This document shows, in pieces, positions 1-13,000 of a stretch of DNA of 64,000 bases. The stretch's first letter is position 1; each line of letters starts with the position of its first letter. This DNA is from Ptiloglossa arizonensis (lineage: Eukaryota > Arthropoda > Insecta > Hymenoptera > Colletidae): the NCBI RefSeq assembly GCF_051014685.1, contig NW_027478922.1, positions 186,001 through 250,000 of the forward strand. Direction: 5' to 3'. Both the position numbers and the translations under genes were made by a program. A model generated the notes under the pieces. That model searched no databases. It was given only the letters and a program-made list of their open reading frames with translations, and was not told the origin of the DNA.

Positions 1-2275
1 ATCCGCAAAATTTCTGTTGCATCTGAAAGTAGAAACTCGCCCGATTACGACGGTATGCGTACTTTTCCCCTAGACCGTTCTAGTTATGCTTGTCGATCAT
101 CAGAACTGTGATAATTTTGAGTTTCTCAACCGTTTCTTACCTCCAAACTGCCATATCTCGCGCACGGATTGACCAATCCGCAAAATTTCTGTTGCATCTG
201 AAAGTAGAAAGTCGCCCGATTACAACGGTGTGCGTACTTTTCCCCTAGACCGTTCTAGTTATTCGTTTCGAGCATCAGAACTGCGAAAATTTTGAGTTTC
301 TCAAGCGTTTCTTACGTCCAAACTGCCATATCTCGCGAACGGATTGACCACTCCGCAAAATTTCTGTTGCATCTGAAAGTAGAAACTCGACCGATTACAA
401 CCGTATGCGTACTTTTCCCCTAGAACGTTCTAGTTATGCTTGTCGAGCATCAGAACTGCGAAAATTTTGAGTTTCTCAAGCGTTTCTTACCTCCAAACTG
501 CCATATCTCGCGAACGGATTGACTAATCCGCAAAATTTCTGTTGCATCTGAAAGTAGAAACACCCCCGATTACAACGGTATGCGTACTTTTCCCCTAGGC
601 CGTTCTAGTTATTCGTTTCGAGCATCAGAACTGCGAAAATTTTGAGTTTCTCAAGCGTTTCTTACCTCCAAACTGCCATATCTCGCGAATGGATTGACCA
701 ATCCGCAAAATTTCTGTTGCATCTGAAAGTAGAAGCTCGCCCGATTACAACGGTATGCGTACTTTTCCCCTAGTCCGTTCTAGTTATTCGTTTCGAGCAT
801 CAGAACTGCGAAAATTTTGAGTTTCTGAAGCGTTTCTTACCTCCAAACTGCCATATCTCGCGAACGGATTGACTAATCCGCAAAATTTCTGTTGCATCTG
901 AAAGTAGAAACACGCCCGATTACAACGGTATGCGTACTTTTCCCCTAGGCCGTTCTAGTTATTCGTTTCGAGCATCAGAACTGCGAAAATATTGAGTTTC
1001 TCAAGCGTTTCTTACATCCAAACTGCCATATCTCGCGAACGGATTGACCAATCCGCAAAATTTCTGATGCATCTGAAAGTAGAAACTCGCTCGATTACAA
1101 CGGTATGCGTACTTTTCCCCTAGGCCGCTCTAGTTATTCGTTTCGAGCATCAGAACTGCGAAAATTTTGTGTTTCTCAAGTGTTTCATAATTCCAAACTG
1201 CCATATCTCGCGAACGGATTGACCAATCCGCAAAATTTCTGTTGCATCTGAAAGTAGAAACTCGCCCGATTACAACGATATGCGTACTTTTCCCCTAGGC
1301 CGTTCTAGTTATTCGTTTCGAGCATCAGAACTGCGAAAATTTTGAGTTTCTGAAGCGTTTCTTACCTCCAAACTGCCATATCTCGCGAACGGATTGACCA
1401 ATCCGCAAAATTTCTGTTGCATCTGAAAGTAGAAACTCGCCCGATTACGACGGTATGCGTACTTTTCCCCTAGACCGTTCTAGTTATGCTTGTCGATCAT
1501 CAGAACTGTGATAATTTTGAGTTTCTCAACCGTTTCTTACCTCCAAACTGCCATATCTCGCGCACGGATTGACCAATCCGCAAAATTTCTGTTGCATCTG
1601 AAAGTAGAAAGTCGCCCGATTACAACGGTGTGCGTACTTTTCCCCTAGACCGTTCTAGTTATTCGTTTCGAGCATCAGAACTGCGAAAATTTTGAGTTTC
1701 TGAAGCGTTTCTTACCTCCAAACTGCCATATCTCGCGAACGGATTGACCAATCCGCAAAATTTCTGTTGCATCTGAAAGTAGAAACTCGCCCGATTACGA
1801 CGGTATGCGTACTTTTCCCCTAGACCGTTCTAGTTATGCTTGTCGATCATCAGAACTGCGAAAATTTTGAATTTCTCAAACGTTTCTTACCTCCAAACTG
1901 CCATATCTCGCGAACGGATTGACTAATCCGCAAAATTTCTGTTGCATCTGAAAGTAGAAACACCCCCGATTACAACGGTATGCGTACTTTTCCCCTAGGC
2001 CGTTCTAGTTATTCGTTTCGAGCATCAGAACTGCGAAAATTTTGAGTTTCTCAAACGTTTCTTACCTCCAAACTGCCATATCTCGCGAACGGATTGACCA
2101 ATCCGCAAAATTTCTGATGCATCTGAAAGTAGAAACTCGCCCGATTACAACGGTATGCGTACTTTTCCCCTAGGCCGTTCTAGTTATTCGTTTCGAGCAT
2201 CAGAACTGCGAAAATTTTGAGTTTCTCAAGCGTTTCTTACCTCCAAACTGCCATATCTCGCGAATGGATTGACCA

Positions 2276-2975
2276 ATCCGCAAAATTTCTGTTGCATCTG
2301 AAAGTAGAAGCTCGCCCGATTACAACGGTGTGCGTACTTTTCCCCTAGGCCGTTCTAGTTATTCGTTTCGAGCATCAGAACTGCGAAAATTTTGAGTTTC
2401 TCAAGCATTTCTTACTTCCAAACTGCCATATCTCGCGAACGGATTGACCAATCCGCAAAATTTCTGTTGCATCTGAAAGTAGAAACTCGCCCGATTACAA
2501 CTGTATGCGTACTTTTCGCCTAGTCCGTTCTAGTTATTCGTTTCGAACATCAGAACTGTGAAAATTTTGAGTTTCTCAACCGTTCCTTACATCCAAACTG
2601 CCATATCTCGCGAATGGATTGACCAATCCGCAAAATTTCTGTTGCATCTGAAAGTAGAAGCTCGCCCGATTACAACGGTGTGCGTACTTTTCCCCTAGGC
2701 CGTTCTAGTTATTCGTTTCGAGCATCAGAACTGCGAAAATTTTGAGTTTCTCAAGCATTTCTTACTTCCAAACTGCCATATCTCGCGAACGGATTGACCA
2801 ATCCGCAAAATTTCTGTTGCATCTGAAAGTAGAAACTCGCCCGATTACAACTGTATGCGTACTTTTCGCCTAGTCCGTTCTAGTTATTCGTTTCGAACAT
2901 CAGAACTGTGAAAATTTTGAGTTTCTCAACCGTTCCTTACATCCAAACTGCCATATCTCGCGAACGGATTGACCA
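2276..2975. repeat. Tandem duplication of a 2-monomer unit (2 x 350 bp)
   Basis: Monomers 2276-2450 and 2626-2800 read as identical: agaagctcg, gtgtgcg, then gcatttcttacttcc. Monomers 2451-2625 and 2801-2975 match except for one base at monomer position 165 (gaatgg versus gaacgg). Both carry the otherwise unusual cgttccttacatcc together with tttcgcc, gaacatc and ctgtg. One difference in 350 bp points to a recent exchange. Confidence 0.92.
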
Positions 2976-4280
2976 ATCCGCAAAATTTCTGATGCATCTG
3001 AAAGTAGAAACTCGCCCGATTACAACGGTATGCGTACTTTTCCCCTAGGCCGTTCTAGTTATTCGTTTCGAGCATCAGAACTGCGAAAATGTTGAGTTTC
3101 CCAAGCGTTTCTTACCTACATACTGCCATATCTCGCGAACGGTTTGACCAATCCTCAAAATTTCTGTTGCATCTGAAAGTAGAAACTCGCCCGATTACAA
3201 CGGTATGCGTACTATTCCCCTAGGCCGTTCTAGTTATTCATTTCGTGCATCAGAACTGCGAAAATTTTGAGTTTCTCAAGCGTTTCTTACCTCCAAACTG
3301 CCATATCTTGCGAAGGGATTGACCAATCCGCAAAATTTCTGTTGCATCTGAAAGTAGAAACTCGGCCGATTACAACGGTATGCGTACTTTTCCCCTAGGC
3401 CGTTCTAGTTATTCGTTTCGAGCATCAGAACTGCGAAAATTTTGAGTTTCTCAAGCGTTTCTTACTTCCAAACTGCCATATCTCGCGAACGGATTGATCA
3501 ATCCGCAAAATTTCTGTTGCATCTGAAAGTAGAAACTCGCCCGATTACAACTGTATGCGTACTTTTCCCCTAGTCCGTTCTAGTTATTCGTTTCGAGCAT
3601 CAGAACTGCGAAAATTTTGAGTTTCTGAAGCGTTTCTTACCTCCAAACTGCCATATCTCGCGAACGGATTGACCATTCCGCAAAATTTCTGTTGCATCTG
3701 AAAGTAGAAACTCGCCCGATTACAACGGTATGCGTACTTTTCCCCTAGGCCGTTCTAGTTATTCGTTTCGAGCATCAGAACTGCGAAAATTTTGAGTTTC
3801 TCAAGCGTTTCTTACTTCCAAACTGCCATATCTCGCGAACGGATTGACCAATCCGCAAAATTTCTGATGCATCTGAAAGTAGAAACTCGCCCGATTACAA
3901 CGGTATGCGTACTTTTCCCCTAGGCCGCTCTAGTTATTCGTTTCGAGCATCAAAACTGCGAAAATTTTGTGTTTCTCAAGTGTTTCATAATTCCAAACTG
4001 CCATATCTCGCGAACGGATTGATCAATCCGCAAAATTTCTGTTGCATCTGAGAGTAGAAGCTCGCCCGATTACAACGGTGTGCGTACTTTTCCCCTAGGC
4101 CTTTCTAGTTATTCGTTTCGAACATCAGAACTGCGAAAATTTTGAGTTTCCCAAGCGTTTCTTACCTCCAAACTGCCATATTTCGCGAATGGATTGACCA
4201 ATCCGCAATATTTCTGTTGCATCTGAAAGTAGAAGCTCGCCCGATTACAACGGTGTGCGTACTTTTCCCCTAGGCCTTTC

Positions 4281-7200
4281 TAGTTATTCGTTTCGAACAT
4301 CAGAACTGTGAAAATTTTGAGTTTCTCAACCGTTTCTTACATCCAAACTGCCATATCTCGCGAACGGATTGACCAATCCGCAAAATTTCTGATGCATCTG
4401 AAAGTAGAAACTCGCCCGATTACAACGGTATGCGTACTTTTCCCCTAGGCCGTTCTAGTTATTCGTTTCGAGCATCAGAACTGCGAAAATTTTGAGTTTC
4501 TCAAGCGTTTCTTACCTCCAAACTGCCATATCTCGCGAAGGGATTGACCATTCCGCAAAATTTCTGTTGCATCTGAAAGTAGAAACTCGCCCGATTACAA
4601 CGGTATGCGTACTTTTCCCCTAGGCTGTTCTAGTTATTCGTTTCGAGCATTAGAACTGCGAAAATTTTGAGTTTCTCAAGCGTTTCTTACTTCCAAACTG
4701 CCATATCTCGCGAACGGATTGACCAATCCGCAAAATTTCTGTTGCATCTGAAAGTAGAAACTCGCCCGATTACAACTGTATGCGTACTTTTCCCCTAGTC
4801 CGTTCTAGTTATTCGTTTCGAGCATCAGAACTGCGAAAATTTTGAGTTTCTGAAGCGTTTCTTACCTCCAAACTGCCATATCTCGCGAACGGATTGACCA
4901 TTCCGCAAAATTTCTGTTGCATCTGAAAGTAGAAACTCGCCCGATTACAACGGTATGCGTACTTTTCCCCTAGGCCGTTCTAGTTATTCGTTTCGAGCAT
5001 CAGAACTGCGAAAATTTTGAGTTTCTCAAGCGTTTCTTACTTCCAAACTGCCATATCTCGCGAACGGATTGACCAATCCGCAAAATTTCTGATGCATCTG
5101 AAAGTAGAAACTCGCCCGATTACAACGGTATGCGTACTTTTCCCCTAGGCCGTTCTAGTTATTCGTTTCGAGCATCAGAACTGCGAAAATTTTGAGTTTC
5201 TCAAGCGTTTCTTACTTCCAAACTGCCATATCTCGCGAACGGATTGACCAATCCGCAAAATTTCTGATGCATCTGAAAGTAGAAACTCGCCCGATTACAA
5301 CGGTATGCGTACTTTTCCCCTAGGCCGCTCTAGTTATTCGTTTCGAGCATCAAAACTGCGAAAATTTTGTGTTTCTCAAGTGTTTCATAATTCCAAACTG
5401 CCATATCTCGCGAACGGATTGATCAATCCGCAAAATTTCTGTTGCATCTGAGAGTAGAAACTCGCCCGATTACAACGGTATGCGTACTTTTCCCCTAGGC
5501 CGTTCTAGTTATTCGTTTCGAGCATCAGAACTGCGAAAATTTTGAGTTTCTCAAGCGTTTCTTTCCTCCAAACTGCCATATCTCGCGAACGGATTGACTA
5601 ATCCGCAAAATTTCTGTTGCATCTGAAAGTAGAAACTCGCCCGATTACAACGGTATGCGTACTTTTCCCCTAGGCCGTTCTAGTTATTCGTTTCGAGCAT
5701 CAGAACTGCGAAAATTTTGAGTTTCTCAAGCGTTTCTTACCTACAAACTGCCATATCTCGCGAACGGATTGACCAATCCTCAAAATTTCTGTTGCATCTG
5801 AAAGTAGAAACTCGCCCGATTACAACGGTATGCGTACTTTTCGCCTAGGCCGTTCTAGTTATTCGTTTCGAGCATTAGAACTGCGAAAATTTTGAGTTTC
5901 CCAAGCGTTTCTTACCTCCAAACTGCCATATTTCGCGAATGGATTGACCAATCCGCAATATTTCTGTTGCATCTGAAAGTAGAAGCTCGCCCGATTACAA
6001 CGGTGTGCGTACTTTTCCCCTAGGCCTTTCTAGTTATTCGTTTCGAGCATCAGAACTGCGAAAATTTGGAGTTTCTCAAGCATTTCTTACTTCCAAACTG
6101 CCATATCTCGCGAACGGATTGACCAATCCGCAAAATTTCTGTTGCATCTGAAAGTAGAAAGTCGCCCGATTACAACTGTATGCGTACTTTTCGCCTAGTC
6201 CGTTCTAGTTATTCGTTTCGAACATCAGAACTGTGAAAATTTTGAGTTTCTCAACCGTTTCTTACATCCAAACTGCCATATCTCGCGAACGGATTGACCA
6301 ATCCGCAAAATTTCTGATGCATCTGAAAGTAGAAACTCGCCCGATTACAACGGTATGCGTACTTTTCCCCTAGGCCGTTCTAGTTATTCGTTTCGAGCAT
6401 CAGAACTGCGAAAATTTTGAGTTTCTCAAGCGTTTCTTACCTCCAAACTGCCATATCTCGCGAAGGGATTGACCATTCCGCAAAATTTTTGTTGCATCTG
6501 AAAGTAGAAACTCGCCCGATTACAACGGTATGCGTACTTTTCCCCTAGGCCGTTCTAGTTATTCGTTTCGAGCATCAGAACTGCGAAAATTTTGAGTTTC
6601 TCAAGCGTTTCTTACCTACAAACTGCCATATCTCGCGAACGGATTGACCAATCCTCAAAATTTCTGTTGCATCTGAAAGTAGAAAGTCGCCCGATTACAA
6701 CTGTATGCGTACTTTTCGCCTAGTCCGTTCTAGTTATTCGTTTCGAACATCAGAACTGTGAAAATTTTGAGTTTCTCAACCGTTTCTTACATCCAAACTG
6801 CCATATCTCGCGAACGGATTGACCAATCCGCAAAATTTCTGATGCATCTGAAAGTAGAAACTCGCCCGATTACAACGGTATGCGTACTTTTCCCCTAGGC
6901 CGTTCTAGTTATTCGTTTCGAGCATCAGAACTGCGAAAATTTTGAGTTTCTCAAGCGTTTCTTACCTCCAAACTGCCATATCTCGCGAAGGGATTGACCA
7001 TTCCGCAAAATTTCTGTTGCATCTGAAAGTAGAAACTCGCCCGATTACAACGGTATGCGTACTTTTCCCCTAGGCTGTTCTAGTTATTCGTTTCGAGCAT
7101 TAGAACTGCGAAAATTTTGAGTTTCTCAAGCGTTTCTTACTTCCAAACTGCCATATCTCGCGAACGGATTGACCAATCCGCAAAATTTCTGTTGCATCTG

Positions 7201-7660
7201 AAAGTAGAAACTCGCCCGATTACAACTGTATGCGTACTTTTCCCCTAGTCCGTTCTAGTTATTCGTTTCGAGCATCAGAACTGCGAAAATTTTGAGTTTC
7301 TGAAGCGTTTCTTACCTCCAAACTGCCATATCTCGCGAACGGATTGACCATTCCGCAAAATTTCTGTTGCATCTGAAAGTAGAAACTCGCCCGATTACAA
7401 CGGTATGCGTACTTTTCCCCTAGGCCGTTCTAGTTATTCGTTTCGAGCATCAGAACTGCGAAAATTTTGAGTTTCTCAAGCGTTTCTTACTTCCAAACTG
7501 CCATATCTCGCGAACGGATTGACCAATCCGCAAAATTTCTGATGCATCTGAAAGTAGAAACTCGCCCGATTACAACGGTATGCGTACTTTTCCCCTAGGC
7601 CGCTCTAGTTATTCGTTTCGAGCATCAAAACTGCGAAAATTTTGTGTTTCTCAAGTGTTT
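4281..7660. repeat. Pair of copies 14 then 13 monomers apart
   Basis: About 4281-5070 matches 6731-7520 at an offset of 2450 bp. Shared private changes are aggctgttc followed by gcattagaac (4621 and 7071) and gaagggattgaccattcc. After this the offset drops to 2275 bp (cataattcc at 5386 and 7661), because the left copy has one extra tttctgatgc monomer near 5070-5245. A third partial copy lies at about 6205-6480, 11 monomers from the first. Confidence 0.85.
5601..5775 (+). repeat. Near-consensus reference monomer
   Basis: This copy differs from my hand consensus at one base (position 143, c to a) and serves as a coordinate map. Landmarks by monomer position: atccgcaaaa 1-10; A4T3 tract 7-13; gcatctgaaa 19-28; agaaactc 31-38; cgattacaacgg 42-53; gtacttttcccctagg 59-74; ctagttattcg 80-90; tttcgagcatcag 91-103; A4T4 tract 111-118; gagtttct 119-126; repeated gtttct at 121 and 132 (11 bp apart); ccaaactgccatatc 143-157; palindromic tcgcga 158-163; ggattgacc 166-174. 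CpG sites start at 4, 38, 42, 51, 58, 76, 89, 94, 109, 131, 159, 161 and 165. The start point is arbitrary. The consensus was made by reading, not by computed alignment. Confidence 0.9.
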
Positions 7661-8039
7661 CATAATTCCAAACTGCCATATCTCGCGAACGGATTGACCA
7701 ATCCGCAAAATTTCTGTTGCATCTGAGAGTAGAAACTCGCCCGATTACAACGGTATGCGTACTTTTCCCCTAGGCCGTTCTAGTTATTCGTTTCGAGCAT
7801 CAGAACTGCGAAAATTTTGAGTTTCTCAAGCTCTTCTTTCCTCCAAACTGCCATATCTCGCGAACGGATTGACTAATCCGCAAAATTTCGGTGGCATCTG
7901 AAAGTAGAAACTCGCCCGATTACAACGGTATGCGTACTTTTCCCCTAGGCCGTTCTAGTTATTCGTTTCGAGCATCAGAACTGCGAAAATTTTGAGTTTC
8001 TCAAGCGTTTCTTACCTCCAAACTGCCATATCTCGCGAA

Positions 8040-8055
8040 CGGATTGACCAATCCG
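8040..8055. repeat. 16-bp dyad at the monomer junction (intact example)
   Basis: CGGATTGACCAATCCG is an inverted repeat with two 7-bp arms around a 2-bp centre. It spans monomer positions 165-175 and 1-5. It is intact in many monomers but often broken by single variants in one arm: 165 c to t (gaatgg), 166 g to a (acagatt), 174 c to t (gactaat), position 1 to t, c or g (ccatt, ccact, ccagt), and 5 g to t (aatcct). I saw no compensating change in the opposite arm. It could be a protein-binding dyad or a chance palindrome. The lack of compensation argues against a conserved RNA hairpin. Confidence 0.7.
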
Positions 8056-10084
8056 CAAAATTTCTGTTGCATCTGAAAGTAGAAACTCGCCCGATTACAA
8101 CTGTATGCGTACTTTTCCCCTAGTCCGTTCTAGTTATTCGTTTCGAGCATCAGAACTGCGAAAATTTTGAGTTTCTGAAGCGTTTCTTACCTCCAAACTG
8201 CCATATCTCGCGAACGGATTGACCATTCCGCAAAATTTCTGTTGCATCTGAAAGTAGAAACTCGCCCGATTACAACGGTATGCGTACTTTTCCCCTAGGC
8301 CGTTCTAGTTATTCGTTTCGAGCATCAGAACTGCGAAAATTTTGAGTTTCTCAAGCGTTTCTTACTTCCAAACTGCCATATCTCGCGAACGGATTGACCA
8401 ATCCGCAAAATTTCTGATGCATCTGAAAGTAGAAACTCGCCCGATTACAACGGTATGCGTACTTTTCCCCTAGGCCGTTCTAGCTATTCGTTTCGAGCAT
8501 CAGAACTGCGAAAATTTTGAGTTTCTCAAGCGTTTCTTTCCTCCAAACTGCCATATCTCGCGAACGGATTGACTAATCCGCAAAATTTCGGTGGCATCTG
8601 AAAGTAGAAACTCGCCCGATTACAACGGTATGCGTACTTTTCCCCTAGTCCGTTCTAGTTATTCGTTTCGAGCATCAGAACTGCGAAAATTTTGAGTTTC
8701 TCAAGCGTTTCTTACCTCCAAACTGCCATATCTCGCGAACGGATTGACTAATCCGCAAAATTTCTGTTGCATCTGAAAGTAGAAACTAGCCCAATTACAA
8801 CGGTATGCGTACTTTTCCCCTAGGCCGTTCTAGTTATTCGTTTCGAGCATCAGAACTGCGAAAATTTTGAGTTTCTCAAGCATTTCTTACTTCCAAACTG
8901 CCATATCTCGCGAACGGATTGACCAATCCGCAAAATTTCTATTGCATCTGAAAGTAGAAACTCGCACGATTACAACTGTTTGCGTACTTTTCGCCTAGTC
9001 CGTTCTAGTTATTCGTTTCGAACATCAGAACTGTGAAAATTTTGAGTTTCTCAACCGTTTCTTACATCCAAACTGCCATATCTCGCGAACGGATTGACCA
9101 ATCCGCAAAATTTCTGATGCATCTGAAAGTAGAAACTCGCCCGATTACAACGGTATGCGTACTTTTCCCCTAGGCCGTTCTAGTTATTCGTTTCGAGCAT
9201 CAGAACTGCGAAAATGTTGAGTTTCCCAAGCGTTTCTTACCTACAAACTGCCATATCTCGCGAACGGATTGACCAATCCTCCAAATTTCTGTTGCAACTG
9301 AAAGTAGAAACTCGCCCGATTACAACGGTATGCGTACTTTTCCCCTAGGACGTTCTAGTTATTCATTTCGTGCATCAGAACTGCGAAAATTTTGAGTTTC
9401 TCAAGCGTTTCTTACCTCCAAACTGTCATATCTTGCGAAGGGATTGACCAATCCGCAAAATTTCTGTTGCATCTGAAAGTAGAAGCTCGCCCGATTACAA
9501 CGGTGTGCGTACTTTTCCCCTAGGCCGTTCTAGTTATTCGTTTCGAGCATCAGAACTGCGAAAATTTTGAATTTCTCAAGCGTTTCTTACATCCAAACTG
9601 CCATATCTCGCGAACGGATTGACCAATCCGCAAAATTTCTGTTGCATCTGAAAGTAGAAACTCGCCCGATTACAACTGTATGCGTACTTTTCCCCTAGTC
9701 CGTTCTAGTTATTCGTTTCGAGCATCAGAACTGCGAAAATTTTGAGTTTCTGAAGCGTTTCTTACCTCCAAACTGCCATATCTCGCGAACGGATTGACCA
9801 TTCCGCAAAATTTCTGTTGCATCTGAAAGTAGAAACTCGCCCGATTACAACGGTATGCGTACTTTTCCCCTAGGCCGCTCTAGTTATTCGTTTCGAGCAT
9901 CAAAACTGCGAAAATTTTGTGTTTCTCAAGTGTTTCATAATTCCAAACTGCCATATCTCGCGAACGGATTGATCAATCCGCAAAATTTCTGTTGCATCTG
10001 AGAGTAGAAACTCGCCCGATTACAACGGTATGCGTACTTTTCCCCTAGGCCGTTCTAGTTATTCGTTTCGAGCATCAGAACTGC

Positions 10085-13000
10085 GAAAATGTTGAGTTTC
10101 CCAAGCGTTTCTTACCTACAAACTGCCATATCTCGCGAACGGATTGACCAATCCTCAAAATTTCTGCTGCAACTGAAAGTAGAAACTCGCCCGATTACAA
10201 CGGTATGCGTACTTTTCCCCTAGGCCGTTCTAGTTATTCGTTTCGAGCATCAGAACTGCGAAAATTTTGAATTTCTCAAGCGTTTCTTACATCCAAACTG
10301 CCATATCTCGCGAACGGATTGACCAATCCGCAAAATTTCTGTTGCATCTGAAAGTAGAAACTCGCCCGATTACAACTGTATGCGTACTTTTCCCCTAGTC
10401 CGTTCTAGTTATTCGTTTCGAGCATCAGAACTGCGAAAATTTTGAGTTTCTGAAGCGTTTCTTACCTCCAAACTGCCATATCTCGCGAACGGATTGACCA
10501 TTCCGCAAAATTTCTGTTGCATCTGAAAGTAGAAACTCGCCCGATTACAACGGTATGCGTACTTTTCCCCTAGGCCGTTCTAGTTATTCGTTTCGAGCAT
10601 CAGAACTGCGAAAATTTTGAGTTTCTCAAGCGTTTCTTACTTCCAAACTGCCATATCTCGCGAACGGATTGACCAATCCGCAAAATTTCTGATGCATCTG
10701 AAAGTAGAAACTCGCCCGATTACAACGGTATGCGTACTTTTCCTCTAGGCCGTTCTAGTTATTCGTTTCGAGCACCAGAACTGCGAAAATTTTGAGTTTC
10801 TCAAGCGTTTCTTTCCTCCAAACTGCCATATCTCGCGAACGGATTGACTAATCCGCAAAATTTCGGTGGCATCTGAAAGTAGAAACTCGCCCGATTACAA
10901 CGGTATGCGTACTTTTCCCCTAGTCCGTTCTAGTTATTCGTTTCGAACATCAGAACTGTGAAAATTTTGAGTTTCTCAACCGTTTCTTACATACAAACTG
11001 CCATATCTCGCGAACGGATTGACCAATCCGCAAAATTTCTGATGCATCTGAAAGTAGAAACTCGCCCGATTACAACGGTATGCGTACTTTTCCCCTAGGC
11101 CGTTCTAGTTATTCGTTTCGAGCATCAGAACTGCGAAAATGTTGAGTTTCCCAAGCGTTTCTTACCTACAAACTGCCATATCTCGCGAACGGATTGACCA
11201 ATCCTCAAAATTTCTGTTGCATCTGAAAGTAGAAACTCGCTCGATTACAACGGTATGCGTACTATTCCCCTAGGCCGTTCTAGTTATTCATTTCGTGCAT
11301 CAGAACTGCGAAAATTTTGAGTTTCTCAAGCGTTTCTTACCTCCAAACTGACATATCTTGCGAAGGGATTGACCAATCCGCAAAATTTCTGTTGCATCTG
11401 AAAGTAGAAGCTCGCCCGATTACAACGGTGTGCGTACTTTTCCCCTAGGCCGTTCTAGTTATTCGTTTCGAGCATCAGAACTGCGAAAATTTTGAATTTC
11501 TCAAGCGTTTCTTACATCCAAACTGCCATATCTCGCGAACGGATTGACCAATCCGCAAAATTTCTGTTGCATCTGAAAGTAGAAACTCGCCCGATTACGA
11601 CGGTATGCGTACTTTCCCCCTAGACCGTTCTAGTTATGCTTGTCGATCATCAGAACTGCGAAAATTTTGAGTTTCTCAAGCGTTTCTTACCTCCAAACTG
11701 TCATATCTTGCGAAGGGATTGACCAATCCGCAAAATTTCTGTTGCATCTGAGAGTAGAAACTCGCCCGATTACAACTGTATGCGTACTTTTCCCCTAGTC
11801 CGTTCTAGTTATTCGTTTCGAGCATCAGAACTGCGAAAATTTTGAGTTTCTGAAGCGTTTCTTACCTCCAAACTGCCATATCTCGCGAACGGATTGACCA
11901 TTCCGCAAAATTTCTGTTGCATCTGAAAGTAGAAACTCGCCCGATTACAACGGTATGCGTACTTTTCCCCTAGGCCGCTCTAGTTATTCGTTTCGAGCAT
12001 CAAAACTGCGAAAATTTTGTGTTTCTCAAGTGTTTCATAATTCCAAACTGCCATATCTCGCGAACGGATTGATCAATCCGCAAAATTTCTGTTGCATCTG
12101 AGAGTAGAAACTCGCCCGATTACAACGGTATGCGTACTTTTCCCCTAGGCCGTTCTAGTTATTCGTTTCGAGCCTTCAGAACTGCGAAAATTTTGAGTTT
12201 CTCAAGCGTTTCTTTCCTCCAAACTGCCATATCTCGCGAACGGATTGACTAATCCGCAAAATTTCGGTGGCATCTGAAAGTAGAAACTCGCCCGATTACA
12301 ACGGTATGCGTACTTTTCCCCTAGTCCGTTCTAGTTATTCGTTTCGAGCATCAGAACTGCGAAAATTTTGAGTTTCTCAAGCGTTTCTTACCTCCAAACT
12401 GCCATATCTCGCGAACGGATTGACTAATCCGCAAAATTTCTGTTGCATCTGAAAGTAGAAACTCGCCCAATTACAACGGTATGCGTACTTTTCCCCTAGG
12501 CCGTTCTAGTTATTCGTTTCGAGCATCAGAACTGCGAAAATTTTGAGTTTCTCAAGCATTTCTTACTTCCAAACTGCCATATCTCGCGAACGGATTGACC
12601 AATCCGCAAAATTTCTGTTGCATCTGAAAGTAGAAACTCGCACGATTACAACTGTTTGCGTACTTTTCGCCTAGTCCGTTCTAGTTATTCGTTTCGAACA
12701 TCAGAACTGTGAAAATTTTGAGTTTCTCAACCGTTTCTTACATCCAAACTGCCATATCTCGCGAACGGATTGACCAATCCGCAAAATTTCTGATGCATCT
12801 GAAAGTAGAAACTCGCCCGATTACAACGGTATGCGTACTTTTCCCCTAGGCCGTTCTAGTTATTCGTTTCGAGCATCAGAACTGCGAAAATGTTGAGTTT
12901 CCCAAGCGTTTCTTACCTACAAACTGCCATATCTCGCGAACGGATTGACCAATCCTCAAAATTTCTGCTGCAACTGAAAGTAGAAACTCGCCCGATTACA

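Noticed and set aside
5601..5775. CENP-B box
   Set aside because: The best match, on the reverse strand across tcgcgaac (gttcgcgagatatggca), keeps about seven of nine core bases and misses two in the CGGG part. Not better than chance for a 175-bp monomer.
5601..5775. RNA polymerase III B box in gtttcgagcatc
   Set aside because: Only the ttcga core agrees. There is no paired A box at a suitable distance and no tRNA-like fold.
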